A stretch of 64,000 nt of DNA. It comes from Candidatus Proruminimicrobium quisquiliarum. GTDB taxonomy: Bacteria; Elusimicrobiota; Endomicrobiia; Endomicrobiales; Endomicrobiaceae. The position numbers and the translations under genes were made by a program. This document shows, piece by piece, positions 1 to 8,170 of this stretch. The stretch lies in the NCBI GenBank assembly GCA_018433245.1, contig JAHDRN010000005.1:62001-126000 (forward strand), written 5' to 3'. Within the stretch, counting starts at the first letter, position 1. Each line of letters begins with the position of its first letter. The notes under the pieces were generated by a model. That model worked only from the letters and a program-made list of their open reading frames with translations. It was not told the origin of the DNA and searched no databases.

Positions 1-1
1 T

Positions 2-94
2 AACTTGTATAAACTGGGCGGATTGTTCGCACATATTTACACGGCAGTAGCACTTATCGGGCGAATAATTGCTAATAAAAAAACTGAAAAATAA
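2..94 (+). CDS. 3' end of an unidentified gene (partial)
   Basis: An open frame enters from the left edge and ends at TAA 92-94, giving 30 codons that include a hydrophobic stretch (LGGLFAHIYTAVALIGRII) and a lysine-rich tail. It stops 17 bases before the next gene, whose Shine-Dalgarno (GAGAAGGAG, 95-103) directly follows the stop, so the two are probably one transcript. The hydrophobic tail suggests a membrane-associated C-terminus. Too little is visible to name a family; reality as a gene is inferred from spacing and frame only. Confidence 0.45.
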   Translation, partial: NLYKLGGLFAHIYTAVALIGRIIANKKTEK

Positions 95-111
95 GAGAAG
101 GAGTATAGAAA

Positions 112-1242
112 ATGCAAGAGTACTCACGGGAAAATATTGAAAAATCTCTACGAGAATTGTTGGCGCAGCAAAAAGTACCTAATATCCTTATATGTGGCCA
201 GACGGGAGTTGGTAAGTCATCTGTTATCAATCTTATTTTTAATGATAGTGTTGCATCTGTATCAGATTTTGAGCCATGTACCAAAGATATAAAGCTTTTC
301 AAAAGCAACTATGTTAATATTTACGATAGTGAGGGTTATGAAATAGGTGAGGAAAAGCAAAAATATTATAAGAAAATGCTGTTGGATGAATTTTTGATAA
401 AGAAAAAAAATAGCGATGATGCGCCACATTTGGTGTGGTACGCAATTTCAGGTTCAGCGAAGAAATATACAGACACTGACATTGAAATTATACAATGCAT
501 TAAAGAAGCAGGATACCCTTTATGTGTTCTTATAACCAAAATAGATAACTCTGGGCATAAGACATTAGGTGAAATAATTAGTGCACTTAAACAAGATTTA
601 CCCGACACTGAAATATTTAGGATAAGTAACAGAATGGAAGAAGAAGTGCAAAAACTGTGTGACAGAGAAGCGCTTGAAAAATGGTCGTATAACGCACTTA
701 AAGATGTAATTCAAGATAGATTTGTAGCGGCTTTAAAAGGTGGACTTGAACAAAAAAAGGAACAGGCAGAAAAAAGAATTAAGGAAGCAACACGACTTCT
801 GCAAATTATATCCGATCCGGAAAAGCATTTTGCTAATCTTGTCGCTGAAATTCTCGTAATCTATAACATAAAAATAAAAAATAAACCGTTGATTGATGGA
901 CTTACTTCAGATGTAATAATATTTATAGGTAAGGTTACCGGCACGCTTATCGATTTGGGCATTCAATTTGCTTTTAAAACATCTAGCGGAAAAAGAGCCG
1001 GAAGTGTTATTGCTAAATGTGTGAAGTTTGTTGGAAATCAAATTGTATCTACGCTAACAATGAGAAAATTAGCTGAAGCGTTTTCTTATTTATGTTATAA
1101 ACAATGTAAAGATTCTATAGAAGGTAAAGAAAATTATTTTAATATAGAGCAACTTATAGAATCAGCTAATTTTATAAAACAACTGAAAGATACATATAAG
1201 TATATACAAGAAGAATCTAGTGAAGATATTGTTGAGGAGTAA
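112..1242 (+). CDS. P-loop GTPase, first of a consecutive pair
   Basis: A 376-residue protein with a complete N-terminal TRAFAC/Era-type GTPase signature: G1 GQTGVGKSS at residues 29-37, G3 DSEG at 72-75 and G4-like TKID at 142-145 (Lys-x-Asp supplies guanine recognition). After the G domain (to about residue 200) come a charged, probably coiled-coil segment (about 205-230) and a C-terminal half with moderately hydrophobic glycine-containing stretches (about 265-330), reminiscent of DUF697-type or IRG-like GTPases that touch membranes. The start has a strong Shine-Dalgarno (GAAGGAG, 97-103). A second GTPase follows after 34 bases, probably in the same operon. The low-G+C, AAA-rich codon use resembles the rest of the left-hand accessory region. 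The cellular role is unknown; it is not RsgA, Era or Der. Confidence 0.8.
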   Translation: MQEYSRENIEKSLRELLAQQKVPNILICGQTGVGKSSVINLIFNDSVASVSDFEPCTKDIKLFKSNYVNIYDSEGYEIGEEKQKYYKKMLLDEFLIKKKNSDDAPHLVWYAISGSAKKYTDTDIEIIQCIKEAGYPLCVLITKIDNSGHKTLGEIISALKQDLPDTEIFRISNRMEEEVQKLCDREALEKWSYNALKDVIQDRFVAALKGGLEQKKEQAEKRIKEATRLLQIISDPEKHFANLVAEILVIYNIKIKNKPLIDGLTSDVIIFIGKVTGTLIDLGIQFAFKTSSGKRAGSVIAKCVKFVGNQIVSTLTMRKLAEAFSYLCYKQCKDSIEGKENYFNIEQLIESANFIKQLKDTYKYIQEESSEDIVEE

Positions 1243-1276
1243 ATGAAGCTGTCTGATTAATAAAAAGGGAGACAAT

Positions 1277-2302
1277 ATGCCACATTCAAATATAAATTTA
1301 ATAATGTTAGGTAAAGCGGGCTCCGGGAAAAGCAGTCTTATCAATTATTTGTATGGTGAGGATATACTTAAAACAGGCGCAGGAAAATCTGTTACACCAA
1401 GTGGTGAGTTTAAAAAAACTATCATATCTGTTTCGCTCGGTGATATAAAAACTTATACTTTTTACGATAGTTGGGGTTTAGAAGCAAATAAATCAAAAGA
1501 ATGGCAGAAGGAAATAGAGAGAAAGCTAAGTGATAGATTAACAAAAGAAGATTTTATCTGTGGCGCAATTTATTGCATATCATACGCTTTTACCCGCATC
1601 ATTGAAGAATTTGAAATAAACATATTAAATTTGCTCATTTCAAAAGGATATAAAGTTGTCATAGTATTGACTAATGCTGATTGTTGCGATGAAACACGAA
1701 AAAATAAATTTAGAGATGAGCTGAATAAAAAGCTATCCGGACATGAGAAAAATTATAATATTGTAGATGTATGCTCAGTAGAAGAAGAAAAAATTTTAAA
1801 AACAGCAGACACTTCTGTATTTGGTAAAGAAGAACTTTTAGCAAAGATAAACGACAATATTCATGAAAATTTTACACATTCATATCGTCTTGCAATGAAA
1901 GATTGGCTTGAAGAAAGTCGTTTTGAAATTATGAAAGCCCACAAAGACGCAAAAAAAGAGATAGCAAAAGGTCTGTCATTTTTTAAAAGTCCCGAAAAAC
2001 AGTTGAATCTACTTGAAAATAAAATAAATATACGATTTAGCAACGTTAAAAAAAATATTGCTCGCAAATTAGCGGATATTGAAGAGGTATCACCATATAT
2101 GTTGGATGTGAAGAAGAGCGTAAACACAAAAATCGATTCCGACATTAGGCGATGGAATCCCTTTATTTTTGTTCGGGAAATTTACTATGATTTTAAATTT
2201 GGGCCAAAAAAAATGATGCGATATCTTAAAGAAAATACTAATACAATGCTGGAATTAGTGGATTCTATTTATGAAGATAAAATAAGGGAGTATATAATTT
2301 AG
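1277..2302 (+). CDS. P-loop GTPase, second of a consecutive pair
   Basis: A 341-residue protein starting almost directly with the GTPase fold: G1 GKAGSGKSS at residues 12-20, G3 DSWG at 64-67 and G4-like TNAD at 132-135. A long, highly charged, alpha-helical C-terminal half (about 200-341) could form a coiled-coil or oligomerisation stalk. Start context is good (AAAGGGAG at 1264-1271, then ATG 1277). It lies 34 bases behind another GTPase of different sequence but the same organisation, so the products may form a heteromeric pair, as in dynamin-like or septin-like systems (inference). A hairpin terminator follows at 2356-2383. Function unknown. Confidence 0.8.
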   Translation: MPHSNINLIMLGKAGSGKSSLINYLYGEDILKTGAGKSVTPSGEFKKTIISVSLGDIKTYTFYDSWGLEANKSKEWQKEIERKLSDRLTKEDFICGAIYCISYAFTRIIEEFEINILNLLISKGYKVVIVLTNADCCDETRKNKFRDELNKKLSGHEKNYNIVDVCSVEEEKILKTADTSVFGKEELLAKINDNIHENFTHSYRLAMKDWLEESRFEIMKAHKDAKKEIAKGLSFFKSPEKQLNLLENKINIRFSNVKKNIARKLADIEEVSPYMLDVKKSVNTKIDSDIRRWNPFIFVREIYYDFKFGPKKMMRYLKENTNTMLELVDSIYEDKIREYII

Positions 2303-2355
2303 TTAATGCTATTTGATAAACAATAACGATTAACCCCGTATAAAATAAAGTCAAA

Positions 2356-2383
2356 CAAAAGCGACAATATGCTGTCGCTTTTG
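2356..2383 (+). terminator. Hairpin terminator after the GTPase pair
   Basis: A perfect 11-bp inverted repeat (2356-2366 with 2373-2383, six-base loop). The right arm ends in TTTTG and the left arm begins with CAAAA, so the transcript would end in a U-rich stretch. It lies between the GTPase pair and the lipoprotein gene, whose Shine-Dalgarno begins 13 bases later, so it could also act as a 5' UTR hairpin of that gene. Confidence 0.6.
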
Positions 2384-2406
2384 TTATATGTAAAAAGGAG
2401 AGAAAA

Positions 2407-3003
2407 ATGAAGAAAATTAAATTTACAATATTAATGTTGGTATTTATGGCAGTCGGTTGTTCTTCAAACAGCTTGAATGTAAAAAATTATGAAGTAACTG
2501 GAAAATTAAAAGACACTTTAGATATAACAAAAGTTGATATTAAATCAGTTCAAGAGAAGAATCCCTTTAATGGAGCGATTGTAATGAACAATATAATAAA
2601 GTTTGTTTTTGATGTTCATGGAAATGATTGGTTAATGGATATTGGATTTTTTTATAATCGCCCTATAGAGGTGGATAGAAGAATGCTTTTTAAAGTGTTT
2701 GATTCTAAAGGGAACGGCTTAAGTAAGAAAGTAGAATTAAACGATTTGGAAATATTGAAAGCCCCTACAGAAGACAATCCTGTGGCAACTTGTTATTACG
2801 AATTATCAATGCCAGAGTTAGATGAAGCTAAAACAAAATACAATATGATAAATTTTAAAAACCTAACAGTAGAAATTTCTTATGTAAACGAAGAGTCTCC
2901 AGGAATTTATATGATCGATAACACTAATAATATGTATGAATCAGTAGAAAATGCTAAAAATCGAAAAGGAGAAGCCAAAGATTTTTACAATTTATTTAAA
3001 TGA
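2407..3003 (+). CDS. Predicted lipoprotein of unknown function
   Basis: A 198-residue protein with an N-terminal lipoprotein signal: MKK charge, hydrophobic core, and lipobox AVGC with the modified Cys at residue 18 followed by SSNS. The mature part is hydrophilic, mixed alpha/beta, without a motif I recognise. A good Shine-Dalgarno (AAAAAGGAG, 2392-2400) supports the start. It would be anchored in a membrane facing the periplasm. It is flanked by a hairpin on the left and an 812-bp gene-poor stretch on the right, so it may be monocistronic. No function can be assigned. Confidence 0.7.
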   Translation: MKKIKFTILMLVFMAVGCSSNSLNVKNYEVTGKLKDTLDITKVDIKSVQEKNPFNGAIVMNNIIKFVFDVHGNDWLMDIGFFYNRPIEVDRRMLFKVFDSKGNGLSKKVELNDLEILKAPTEDNPVATCYYELSMPELDEAKTKYNMINFKNLTVEISYVNEESPGIYMIDNTNNMYESVENAKNRKGEAKDFYNLFK

Positions 3004-3089
3004 TATGGTTATATCATCGTTGTTTTCAATTTTTGATAATTTAGTCAATACTGGTTGTTAACATATAAATTAAAAAAGAGGTAATGGAA

Positions 3090-3170
3090 ATGAAAAAAAC
3101 TATTTACATAAGTATGATACAGGATTGTAGATTGGTAAACTATATTAAAAGCATATGTTCTGTATTTTAA
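3090..3170 (+). CDS. Very small ORF (26 aa), possibly a gene remnant
   Basis: An ATG preceded by AAAGAGGTAATGGAA opens a 26-codon frame beginning MKKTIYISM and ending with TAA at 3168-3170. The MKK-hydrophobic start looks like the beginning of a signal peptide, but the frame ends before any domain. It could be the surviving 5' end of a decayed lipoprotein gene like the one just upstream, a genuine microprotein, or chance. Low confidence. Confidence 0.2.
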   Translation: MKKTIYISMIQDCRLVNYIKSICSVF

Positions 3171-3188
3171 TTCATTAATACAACAAAA

Positions 3189-3321
3189 AAATTCCCTGAT
3201 AAGTTTTTAAGAATTTTTTGATTTTGTTCTTGATTTTATGACTTGGAATTGTTCCCAGTTTTCTTTGAAGTATTAAAAAATCTATAAATTCCCTGTATTT
3301 TCGCTGTTTATCAGGGAATTT
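3189..3321. repeat. 14-bp inverted repeat bounding a 133-bp segment
   Basis: AAATTCCCTGATAA at 3189-3202 and its exact reverse complement at 3308-3321, with a 105-base interior. A third, truncated copy (AAATTCCCTG, 3287-3296) lies just inside the right arm. Small size, terminal inverted repeats and no coding content resemble a miniature mobile element, but no flanking target-site duplication is evident. A long-range RNA hairpin is an alternative. Confidence 0.4.
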
Positions 3322-3412
3322 ACAGAGAGCATTGCTATTGATACTAGTTACTCCGTTTTTTTATACTATATTTTGATTTTTATATACCTCGTACAAAAAA
3401 TAATCAAAAATC

Positions 3413-3588
3413 ATCTTAAAATACTTTGTAAAAATATACAGAATTTCTAACTTATTTTGAGAAATTTTTTGCCTCGTCTAAATCCAAAATCTTCTCAAAA
3501 AATATTGTGCATTAATCTACACTGAAAAACCTGCATAAAATTGCTGTGTTTATGTATATTGTTCAAATGATCTTAAAATACTTTGTAA
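3413..3588. repeat. 19-bp direct repeat pair
   Basis: ATCTTAAAATACTTTGTAA occurs at 3413-3431 and again identically at 3570-3588, 157 bases apart. In AT-rich DNA some repetition is expected, but 19 identical bases are unlikely by chance. It may mark duplication or recombination within the gene-poor stretch. Confidence 0.45.
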
Positions 3589-3815
3589 GACATGATAACT
3601 TAATTTTCAGTATACACTCACTCAGGTCTTGTAAAAATTTAAATTAGTTCGTAAAAAATACATAAAAATCTTCGAAAAATACTGCTTGATGTACATTTGA
3701 ATTGATGAAACTTGTTCAAAACATAAGATAGATTTTGTATTCTAATTGTCGTACGTTGCATGTACGCCACAGATAGTTATGTGTAACCGGTAGAATCAAA
3801 AATATAAGATTTAGG

Positions 3816-4898
3816 ATGACGAAGATAAGAATGGAAGAAATGAATAAAAAAAATAACAAATTCTATTTAAATCAAATTATAAAAAATGTAGTAAATAAAA
3901 AATACATTTATGGTGCTGTTTTTTACGTATCCTCTAAAAACAACACTATTGATTTAATCAGTGCATATGGCAATGTAAAAGATGATGAACAGTATTATAT
4001 CGCCAGCATAAATAAATATTTTGTTTCTGCTATAATTCTTAGCTTATGTTCTAAAAACAAACTAAATTTGCATGATAAAATATCAAAATACATTCCGGGA
4101 CAAGTCGTCAATGGTTTACACATATATGAAGGTAAAGAGTATTCTAATGAACTTACAATTGAACATCTTATATCTCAGACATCTGGTTTACCATGCTATC
4201 TGACAGATAAACAATTCAATGGGAAAATAGCAATAAAAGAACTTGAAGACGGCATTGACCAAGCTTGGCCTATAGAAAAAGTCATTCAAGAAGTAAAAAG
4301 AATGAAACCACATTTTCCACCAGGAAAAGAAGGCAAAGCTAAGTATGGTGACACTAATCATCAAATTTTGGGATTAATAATAGAAAATATTATAGGAAAA
4401 CCAATAAAAACTGTTCTTAAAGATATGTTTAAAGATTTGAATTTAACTAAAACTTATGTCTATGAAGATCTAAATGATAAAAACTATGCTCCTATTTATT
4501 ACAAATCTAAAATTTTGAATATCCCATTATTTCTAACATCAACACAAAATGATATTATTTCAACTGCAAAAGATACTATGATATTTTTGAAAGCATTCTT
4601 TGAAGGTTATTTTTATCCAAAGGAAAAACTGGATGAGCTGAATAAGTGGAACAAAATATTTTTTCCATTTAAATATGGTGTTGGAATTCAAAAGTTTTAT
4701 ATGCCTCGCATTATTTCCCCATTTTATCACGTTCCAGATATGATTGGGCACTGTGGATCTACCGGAGCAGTGGCTTTTTATATACCTGATATGGACATAT
4801 ATATTACCGGAACAATCAACCAGCAGGCAAAACCCAATATTTCATTCCAGACAATGATAAAAATTATTAATAAATTTGGGAAAAAAAACGATTGTTAG
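3816..4898 (+). CDS. Serine hydrolase, beta-lactamase/DD-peptidase family (PF00144-like)
   Basis: A 360-residue protein with the three signatures of class C beta-lactamase-like serine hydrolases: SxxK as S64-I-N-K67, the Tyr motif as YGD at 177-179 (usually YxN) and a HxG-type third motif in HCGSTG at 312-317. No signal peptide is visible, so it may act in the cytoplasm or use an unusual export route. Known relatives are esterases, D-aminopeptidases or penicillin-binding proteins; the substrate cannot be told. The start is uncertain: AGG abuts ATG 3816, and ATG 3831 and ATG 3840 are alternatives. It is isolated between gaps on both sides. Confidence 0.75.
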   Translation: MTKIRMEEMNKKNNKFYLNQIIKNVVNKKYIYGAVFYVSSKNNTIDLISAYGNVKDDEQYYIASINKYFVSAIILSLCSKNKLNLHDKISKYIPGQVVNGLHIYEGKEYSNELTIEHLISQTSGLPCYLTDKQFNGKIAIKELEDGIDQAWPIEKVIQEVKRMKPHFPPGKEGKAKYGDTNHQILGLIIENIIGKPIKTVLKDMFKDLNLTKTYVYEDLNDKNYAPIYYKSKILNIPLFLTSTQNDIISTAKDTMIFLKAFFEGYFYPKEKLDELNKWNKIFFPFKYGVGIQKFYMPRIISPFYHVPDMIGHCGSTGAVAFYIPDMDIYITGTINQQAKPNISFQTMIKIINKFGKKNDC

Positions 4899-5006
4899 AT
4901 TTAACATGTGGCTCATATAAGATAAAATATTTAAACTGTCAAATTTGAATTTTGGATATTTTTTGATTAATATATATACAATATAATTTTTAAACAAATA
5001 GAATTT

Positions 5007-5768
5007 ATGAATACAAAAATTATAAAGATATTAACTGTTGTTGCTTACTTAGTAATGGTAGCAGTCAATTATATGGCTGTGTCACTTCCCCTTGGCGGAA
5101 GAGGCACGGGAGAAATATCCGACAATTATTCAAATCTTTTTGCGCCTGCAGGGTATGCCTTTTCCATATGGGGTATAATTTATATACTTCTTGGAATATA
5201 TGTTGTTTACCAATTGTGGCTCGTAAAAAATGAAGTGGCAGAGAGAGTCAATCGTATCTTTATTATGAACGCTCTCTTAAATGCTTCTTGGTTATTTGCA
5301 TGGCATTACGACATAATTTGGCTTTCTGTAATTATAATGGCAGGACTTCTTTTTACTCTTCTCAGGATTTCTGATATTTTGCGCACAAATGTTCTTGTTT
5401 CAAAACAGCGTTGGTTCATACGTATGCCGTTTAGTATTTATTTCGGCTGGATTACTGTAGCGATAATTGCAAACGTTATCGTTTTTCTTGTATACATCGG
5501 ATGGAACGGCTCTGGGACTTCGGAAATTTATTTGACAGTTACAGCTCTTTTGGCTGGAGCTTTTATCGGTTCGTGGCGTATGTTGCGTGACCGTTTTATC
5601 CCCTACGGGCTTGTGCTTATATGGGGTTACGGCGCTATTCTTGCAAAACATCTTTCTGCGAGCGGTTTTGGCGGACAGTACCCTTTCATAATCGGAACTG
5701 TTATTTTTTGTTTATCTGTATTTACCGGGACAATAGTATTTATAATCTTCAAGAAAAAAAATAACTGA
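5007..5768 (+). CDS. TspO/MBR-like tryptophan-rich sensory membrane protein
   Basis: A 253-residue integral membrane protein with about seven or eight hydrophobic segments. The N-terminal third has the PAGYAFSIWGIIY pattern (residues about 48-60) typical of proteins annotated as tryptophan-rich sensory/TspO-MBR-like, which bind porphyrins or related ligands in characterised members. It is longer than classical TspO (about 160 residues), matching the longer variant seen in many Firmicutes-type homologues. TATAAT at 4982-4987 ends 19 bases before the start and no clear Shine-Dalgarno is visible. Function beyond family membership is inference. Confidence 0.65.
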   Translation: MNTKIIKILTVVAYLVMVAVNYMAVSLPLGGRGTGEISDNYSNLFAPAGYAFSIWGIIYILLGIYVVYQLWLVKNEVAERVNRIFIMNALLNASWLFAWHYDIIWLSVIIMAGLLFTLLRISDILRTNVLVSKQRWFIRMPFSIYFGWITVAIIANVIVFLVYIGWNGSGTSEIYLTVTALLAGAFIGSWRMLRDRFIPYGLVLIWGYGAILAKHLSASGFGGQYPFIIGTVIFCLSVFTGTIVFIIFKKKNN

Positions 5769-5818
5769 TTGCATTGATAAAATTCTATCTAACTAATTTA
5801 TACACTAACGGGGTGAAC

Positions 5819-6319
5819 ATGAAAAAAGTTATAGTAAACGATAAAATGCAGCAGAATTATGAATATATCCTTTCAGAAAAACCCGGCAAAAATTTTGCTC
5901 AAAACTTCAAACCGGAACTAACCCCGAAAGAAATGTTGGAACTTGGCGTATTTGGCGGAAAATATATGACCGATTGCATATCGGAATTTCCTAATGACTG
6001 GTTTATCAAGGCAAAATTATGCTCTGAAAAACATGATCCTGACTCTAACTTTTTTGGAGTAAATGCCAGCCAGCCTTTATCTGTATGGCGCCAAAAAGGC
6101 TGGATACATTCTGATGACCCCAGAGGCTGGTTTCAATGGTACTGCCGCTATTTTATGGGCAGAAGGCATGAAGATGACGAAAGGCAGATTAAAAGATGGA
6201 AAGCAATCAAACGCCACATTGTGCAGCTAAAAAACAATTGTCATCCGGGCGACTGGAATTGCCGCAGAAAACAAAGACAAGCCGTATTGCATTGGGCATA
6301 CGACAGCAGAAAAATATAA
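5819..6319 (+). CDS. Conserved hypothetical protein, Trp/His/Arg-rich
   Basis: ATG 5819 is chosen because GGGGTG (5810-5815) lies four bases upstream and the protein then begins MKKVIVND; an in-frame ATG at 5774 has no ribosome-binding site. The 166-residue product is hydrophilic, with no signal or membrane segment. It contains SVWRQKGW, DPRGWFQWYCRYFMGRR and a basic C-terminal half with GDWNCRRKQRQA, a tryptophan-arginine pattern reminiscent of small nucleic-acid-associated proteins. I do not recognise the family with certainty. It lies 50 bases after the TspO-like gene. Confidence 0.65.
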   Translation: MKKVIVNDKMQQNYEYILSEKPGKNFAQNFKPELTPKEMLELGVFGGKYMTDCISEFPNDWFIKAKLCSEKHDPDSNFFGVNASQPLSVWRQKGWIHSDDPRGWFQWYCRYFMGRRHEDDERQIKRWKAIKRHIVQLKNNCHPGDWNCRRKQRQAVLHWAYDSRKI

Positions 6320-6464
6320 AAAGTTATTAGTATCATCATATTTATTTATTCTATCCTTCCAATCTATAAATCATAATCTTATATTTCTCTTGTTTAAAAG
6401 CAAAATATTTTGTAGATTTTGAGTGATGTTTGTGTGTTAAAATTTTTTCTTAAAGGAGAATTGG

Positions 6465-6551
6465 ATGATTGTTTATATTGATAGATTTATGAGTATGGGA
6501 GATGTAAAAAGAAACGGGTTGTATTTAAAAACACATAAGTTAAAAACTTAA
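6465..6551 (+). CDS. Small ORF (28 aa) with strong Shine-Dalgarno, upstream of rsgA
   Basis: ATG 6465 is preceded at good spacing by AAAGGAG (6452-6458), one of the best ribosome-binding sites in this region. The frame (beginning MIVYIDRFMSMGD) ends with TAA at 6549-6551, ten bases before the rsgA start, which has only AAAGGA. This fits a short leader peptide translationally coupled to rsgA or a microprotein, but the sequence has no recognisable domain and the ORF is short enough to be chance. Confidence 0.35.
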   Translation: MIVYIDRFMSMGDVKRNGLYLKTHKLKT

Positions 6552-6561
6552 AGGATAAATC

Positions 6562-7650
6562 ATGTATATAGAGAAGCAAATAAGCAAAAACGATTTGGGA
6601 TGGAATTCGTTTTTTGAAGAGCATTTTGAGCAGTACAAAAATAAAAATTACGCGGCAATGAGGATCATAAGAGAAAACAGAGGCAAGTACGTAGCCCGCA
6701 ATGAGAACGGAGAATTCTTATGCGAGATAACGGGCAGATTCAGATTTGAAAACGAGACAAGCGACAAATTCCCCACAGTAGGCGACTGGGTCGCAACTTC
6801 CGTTGTTCCTAACGAACGAAAGGCAATGCTTCACGCGGTTTTACCGAGAAAAACAATATTCAGCAGAAAAACCGCAGGCGAAGTTACCGAAGAACAGGCA
6901 ATCGCCGCAAATATTGACACGGTTTTTATAATAACAGGGCTTGATTCTAATTTTAATATCAGACGAATTGAACGTTATCTTTCAATAGTCGCAGACAGCG
7001 GCTCTTTGCCGGTTATTATTTTAAACAAAGCGGATTTATGTTTGGAAGCTGATACTCGTAAAGCGGAAGTTGAATCAATAGCAAAAGGTTACGATGTTTA
7101 CGCTATAAGCGCTTATAGTCAAACCGACGTTGAACAATTGAAAAAATACATTAAATTTGGCGAGACTATAGCGTTTTTAGGTTCATCCGGAGTCGGGAAA
7201 TCAACTATCATAAATTCATTTCTTAAAACCGACTATTTAAAAACCGGAGAAGTGAGCGACTTAGGAAGCAGAGGACGGCATACTACTACTTTCCGTGAAT
7301 TGATACTTCTTCCCGAAGGCGGGATGGTTGTTGATACGCCAGGTATGAGAGAATTGCAGGTTTGGGGCGATGATAAAGGCGTCAATAAAGTTTTTGACGA
7401 TATTAACGACTTATCAGTAAACTGCCGTTTCAGAGACTGCACGCATATAAACGAACCGGGATGTGCCGTGCTTGAAGCATTAAAGAACGGAAATCTTGAC
7501 GAAGACCGTTATAAAAGTTTTCTGAAATTAAAAAAAGAATACGCTTATTTAGCGGCACGCCAGACAATGAAACCGAACGCCGTTGAAAAAGCGCGCTGGA
7601 AAACGATTACAAAATCAGTCAAGCAGTTGAAGAAACTTAAAGAATATTAG
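6562..7650 (+). CDS. rsgA: Ribosome small-subunit-dependent GTPase RsgA
   Basis: Circularly permuted GTPase that helps 30S ribosomal subunit maturation. In order: N-terminal OB-fold (about residues 35-105), then the permuted G motifs G4 NKAD at 155-158, G1 GSSGVGKST at 207-215 and G3 DTPGMRE near 260, then a C-terminal zinc-finger with the Cys/His set in NCRFRDCTHINEPGC. The length (362) is normal to slightly long. The Shine-Dalgarno is AAAGGA at 6550-6555. A strong hairpin terminator closes the gene at 7659-7698. Assignment is secure. Confidence 0.95.
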   Translation: MYIEKQISKNDLGWNSFFEEHFEQYKNKNYAAMRIIRENRGKYVARNENGEFLCEITGRFRFENETSDKFPTVGDWVATSVVPNERKAMLHAVLPRKTIFSRKTAGEVTEEQAIAANIDTVFIITGLDSNFNIRRIERYLSIVADSGSLPVIILNKADLCLEADTRKAEVESIAKGYDVYAISAYSQTDVEQLKKYIKFGETIAFLGSSGVGKSTIINSFLKTDYLKTGEVSDLGSRGRHTTTFRELILLPEGGMVVDTPGMRELQVWGDDKGVNKVFDDINDLSVNCRFRDCTHINEPGCAVLEALKNGNLDEDRYKSFLKLKKEYAYLAARQTMKPNAVEKARWKTITKSVKQLKKLKEY

Positions 7651-7658
7651 TTTATGAA

Positions 7659-7698
7659 AAGCCGCGCCTTGTTTGTTTTTCTAAACAAGGTGCGGCTT
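7659..7698. terminator. Strong hairpin terminator after rsgA
   Basis: A 16-bp G+C-rich stem (7659-7674 with 7683-7698, one G-T pair) and an eight-base loop. It starts eight bases after the rsgA stop and is followed by an A-rich stretch. It could also serve the convergent small gene at 7814-8050. Confidence 0.8.
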
Positions 7699-7813
7699 AT
7701 AAAAATAAAATCATAAAATTTTATTAAATTTATTTTGGTATTATGCCAAGCGTCAGTTTTTTCTTACTAAAGTATATATAATTAGTTTTATATTATATTG
7801 TTTTAAATTATCT

Positions 7814-8050
7814 TTATCTGCTTCTGAAATACCAGTTCCTACCAGCATTTGTAGAATAAAAAGTCCCTTTTGTAGTCATAGCAATAATCTCATTATCCTT
7901 ATCAATTAAATCTTCAAATTCCCCAATTGAAGATGAACCATTAAAACGCGCATACCAGTTTCTACCATTATTTGTGGAATATTCTATTTTACCAGAATCA
8001 CTTGCACAAATTCTTATCATTTCCTTTCCTAAATCCAACATTTGACTCAT
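7814..8050 (-). CDS. Small Asp-box repeat protein
   Basis: A 78-residue protein with a very strong Shine-Dalgarno (GGGAGGG, about 8058-8064 read on the minus strand). It carries two near-identical segments, YSTNNGRNWYAR (residues about 24-35) and YSTNAGRNWYFR (about 66-77), matching the Asp-box/BNR pattern (S-x-D/N-x-G-x-x-W) found in sialidases, sortilin-like and Ycf48-like beta-propellers. Only two repeats are present and there is no signal peptide, so it cannot form a complete propeller alone; it could oligomerise or be a fragment. Divergently transcribed from the DUF1848 gene. Confidence 0.6.
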   Translation of the reverse strand: MSQMLDLGKEMIRICASDSGKIEYSTNNGRNWYARFNGSSSIGEFEDLIDKDNEIIAMTTKGTFYSTNAGRNWYFRSR

Positions 8051-8158
8051 AATAAATCCCTCCCTTATATTTTATTTTATAAATTTTATTTTTTCTTATC
8101 TAATCATTAATTACTACAATTATATAAAATATTTATTTTTAATAATATTACTTTGATA

Positions 8159-8164
8159 TATAAT
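8159..8164 (+). promoter_or_regulatory. TATAAT box directly upstream of the DUF1848 gene
   Basis: A consensus -10 hexamer ends six bases before ATG 8171, so transcription would begin at or next to the start codon. No clear -35 and no Shine-Dalgarno are seen. In such AT-rich DNA a chance match is possible; it counts mainly as one of several similar cases in the window. Confidence 0.4.
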
Positions 8165-8170
8165 ATAATT

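Larger units (their letters stand above)
3004..3815. other. 812-bp AT-rich gene-poor stretch with internal repeats
   Basis: No convincing gene spans this stretch in either direction; only a 26-codon ORF with a ribosome-binding-like AAAGAGG is seen at 3090-3170. It holds a 14-bp inverted repeat (3189-3202/3308-3321), a partial third copy of the same element (3287-3296), a 19-bp direct repeat (3413-3431/3570-3588) and many A/T runs. It looks like a decayed accessory or mobile segment rather than a normal intergenic region. No tRNA-like cloverleaf or CRISPR-like periodic array was found by eye. Confidence 0.6.

Noticed and set aside
3413-3588. CRISPR array in the gene-poor gap
   Set aside because: Only two copies of a 19-bp repeat, 157 bases apart, with no regular spacers and no cas genes in the window.
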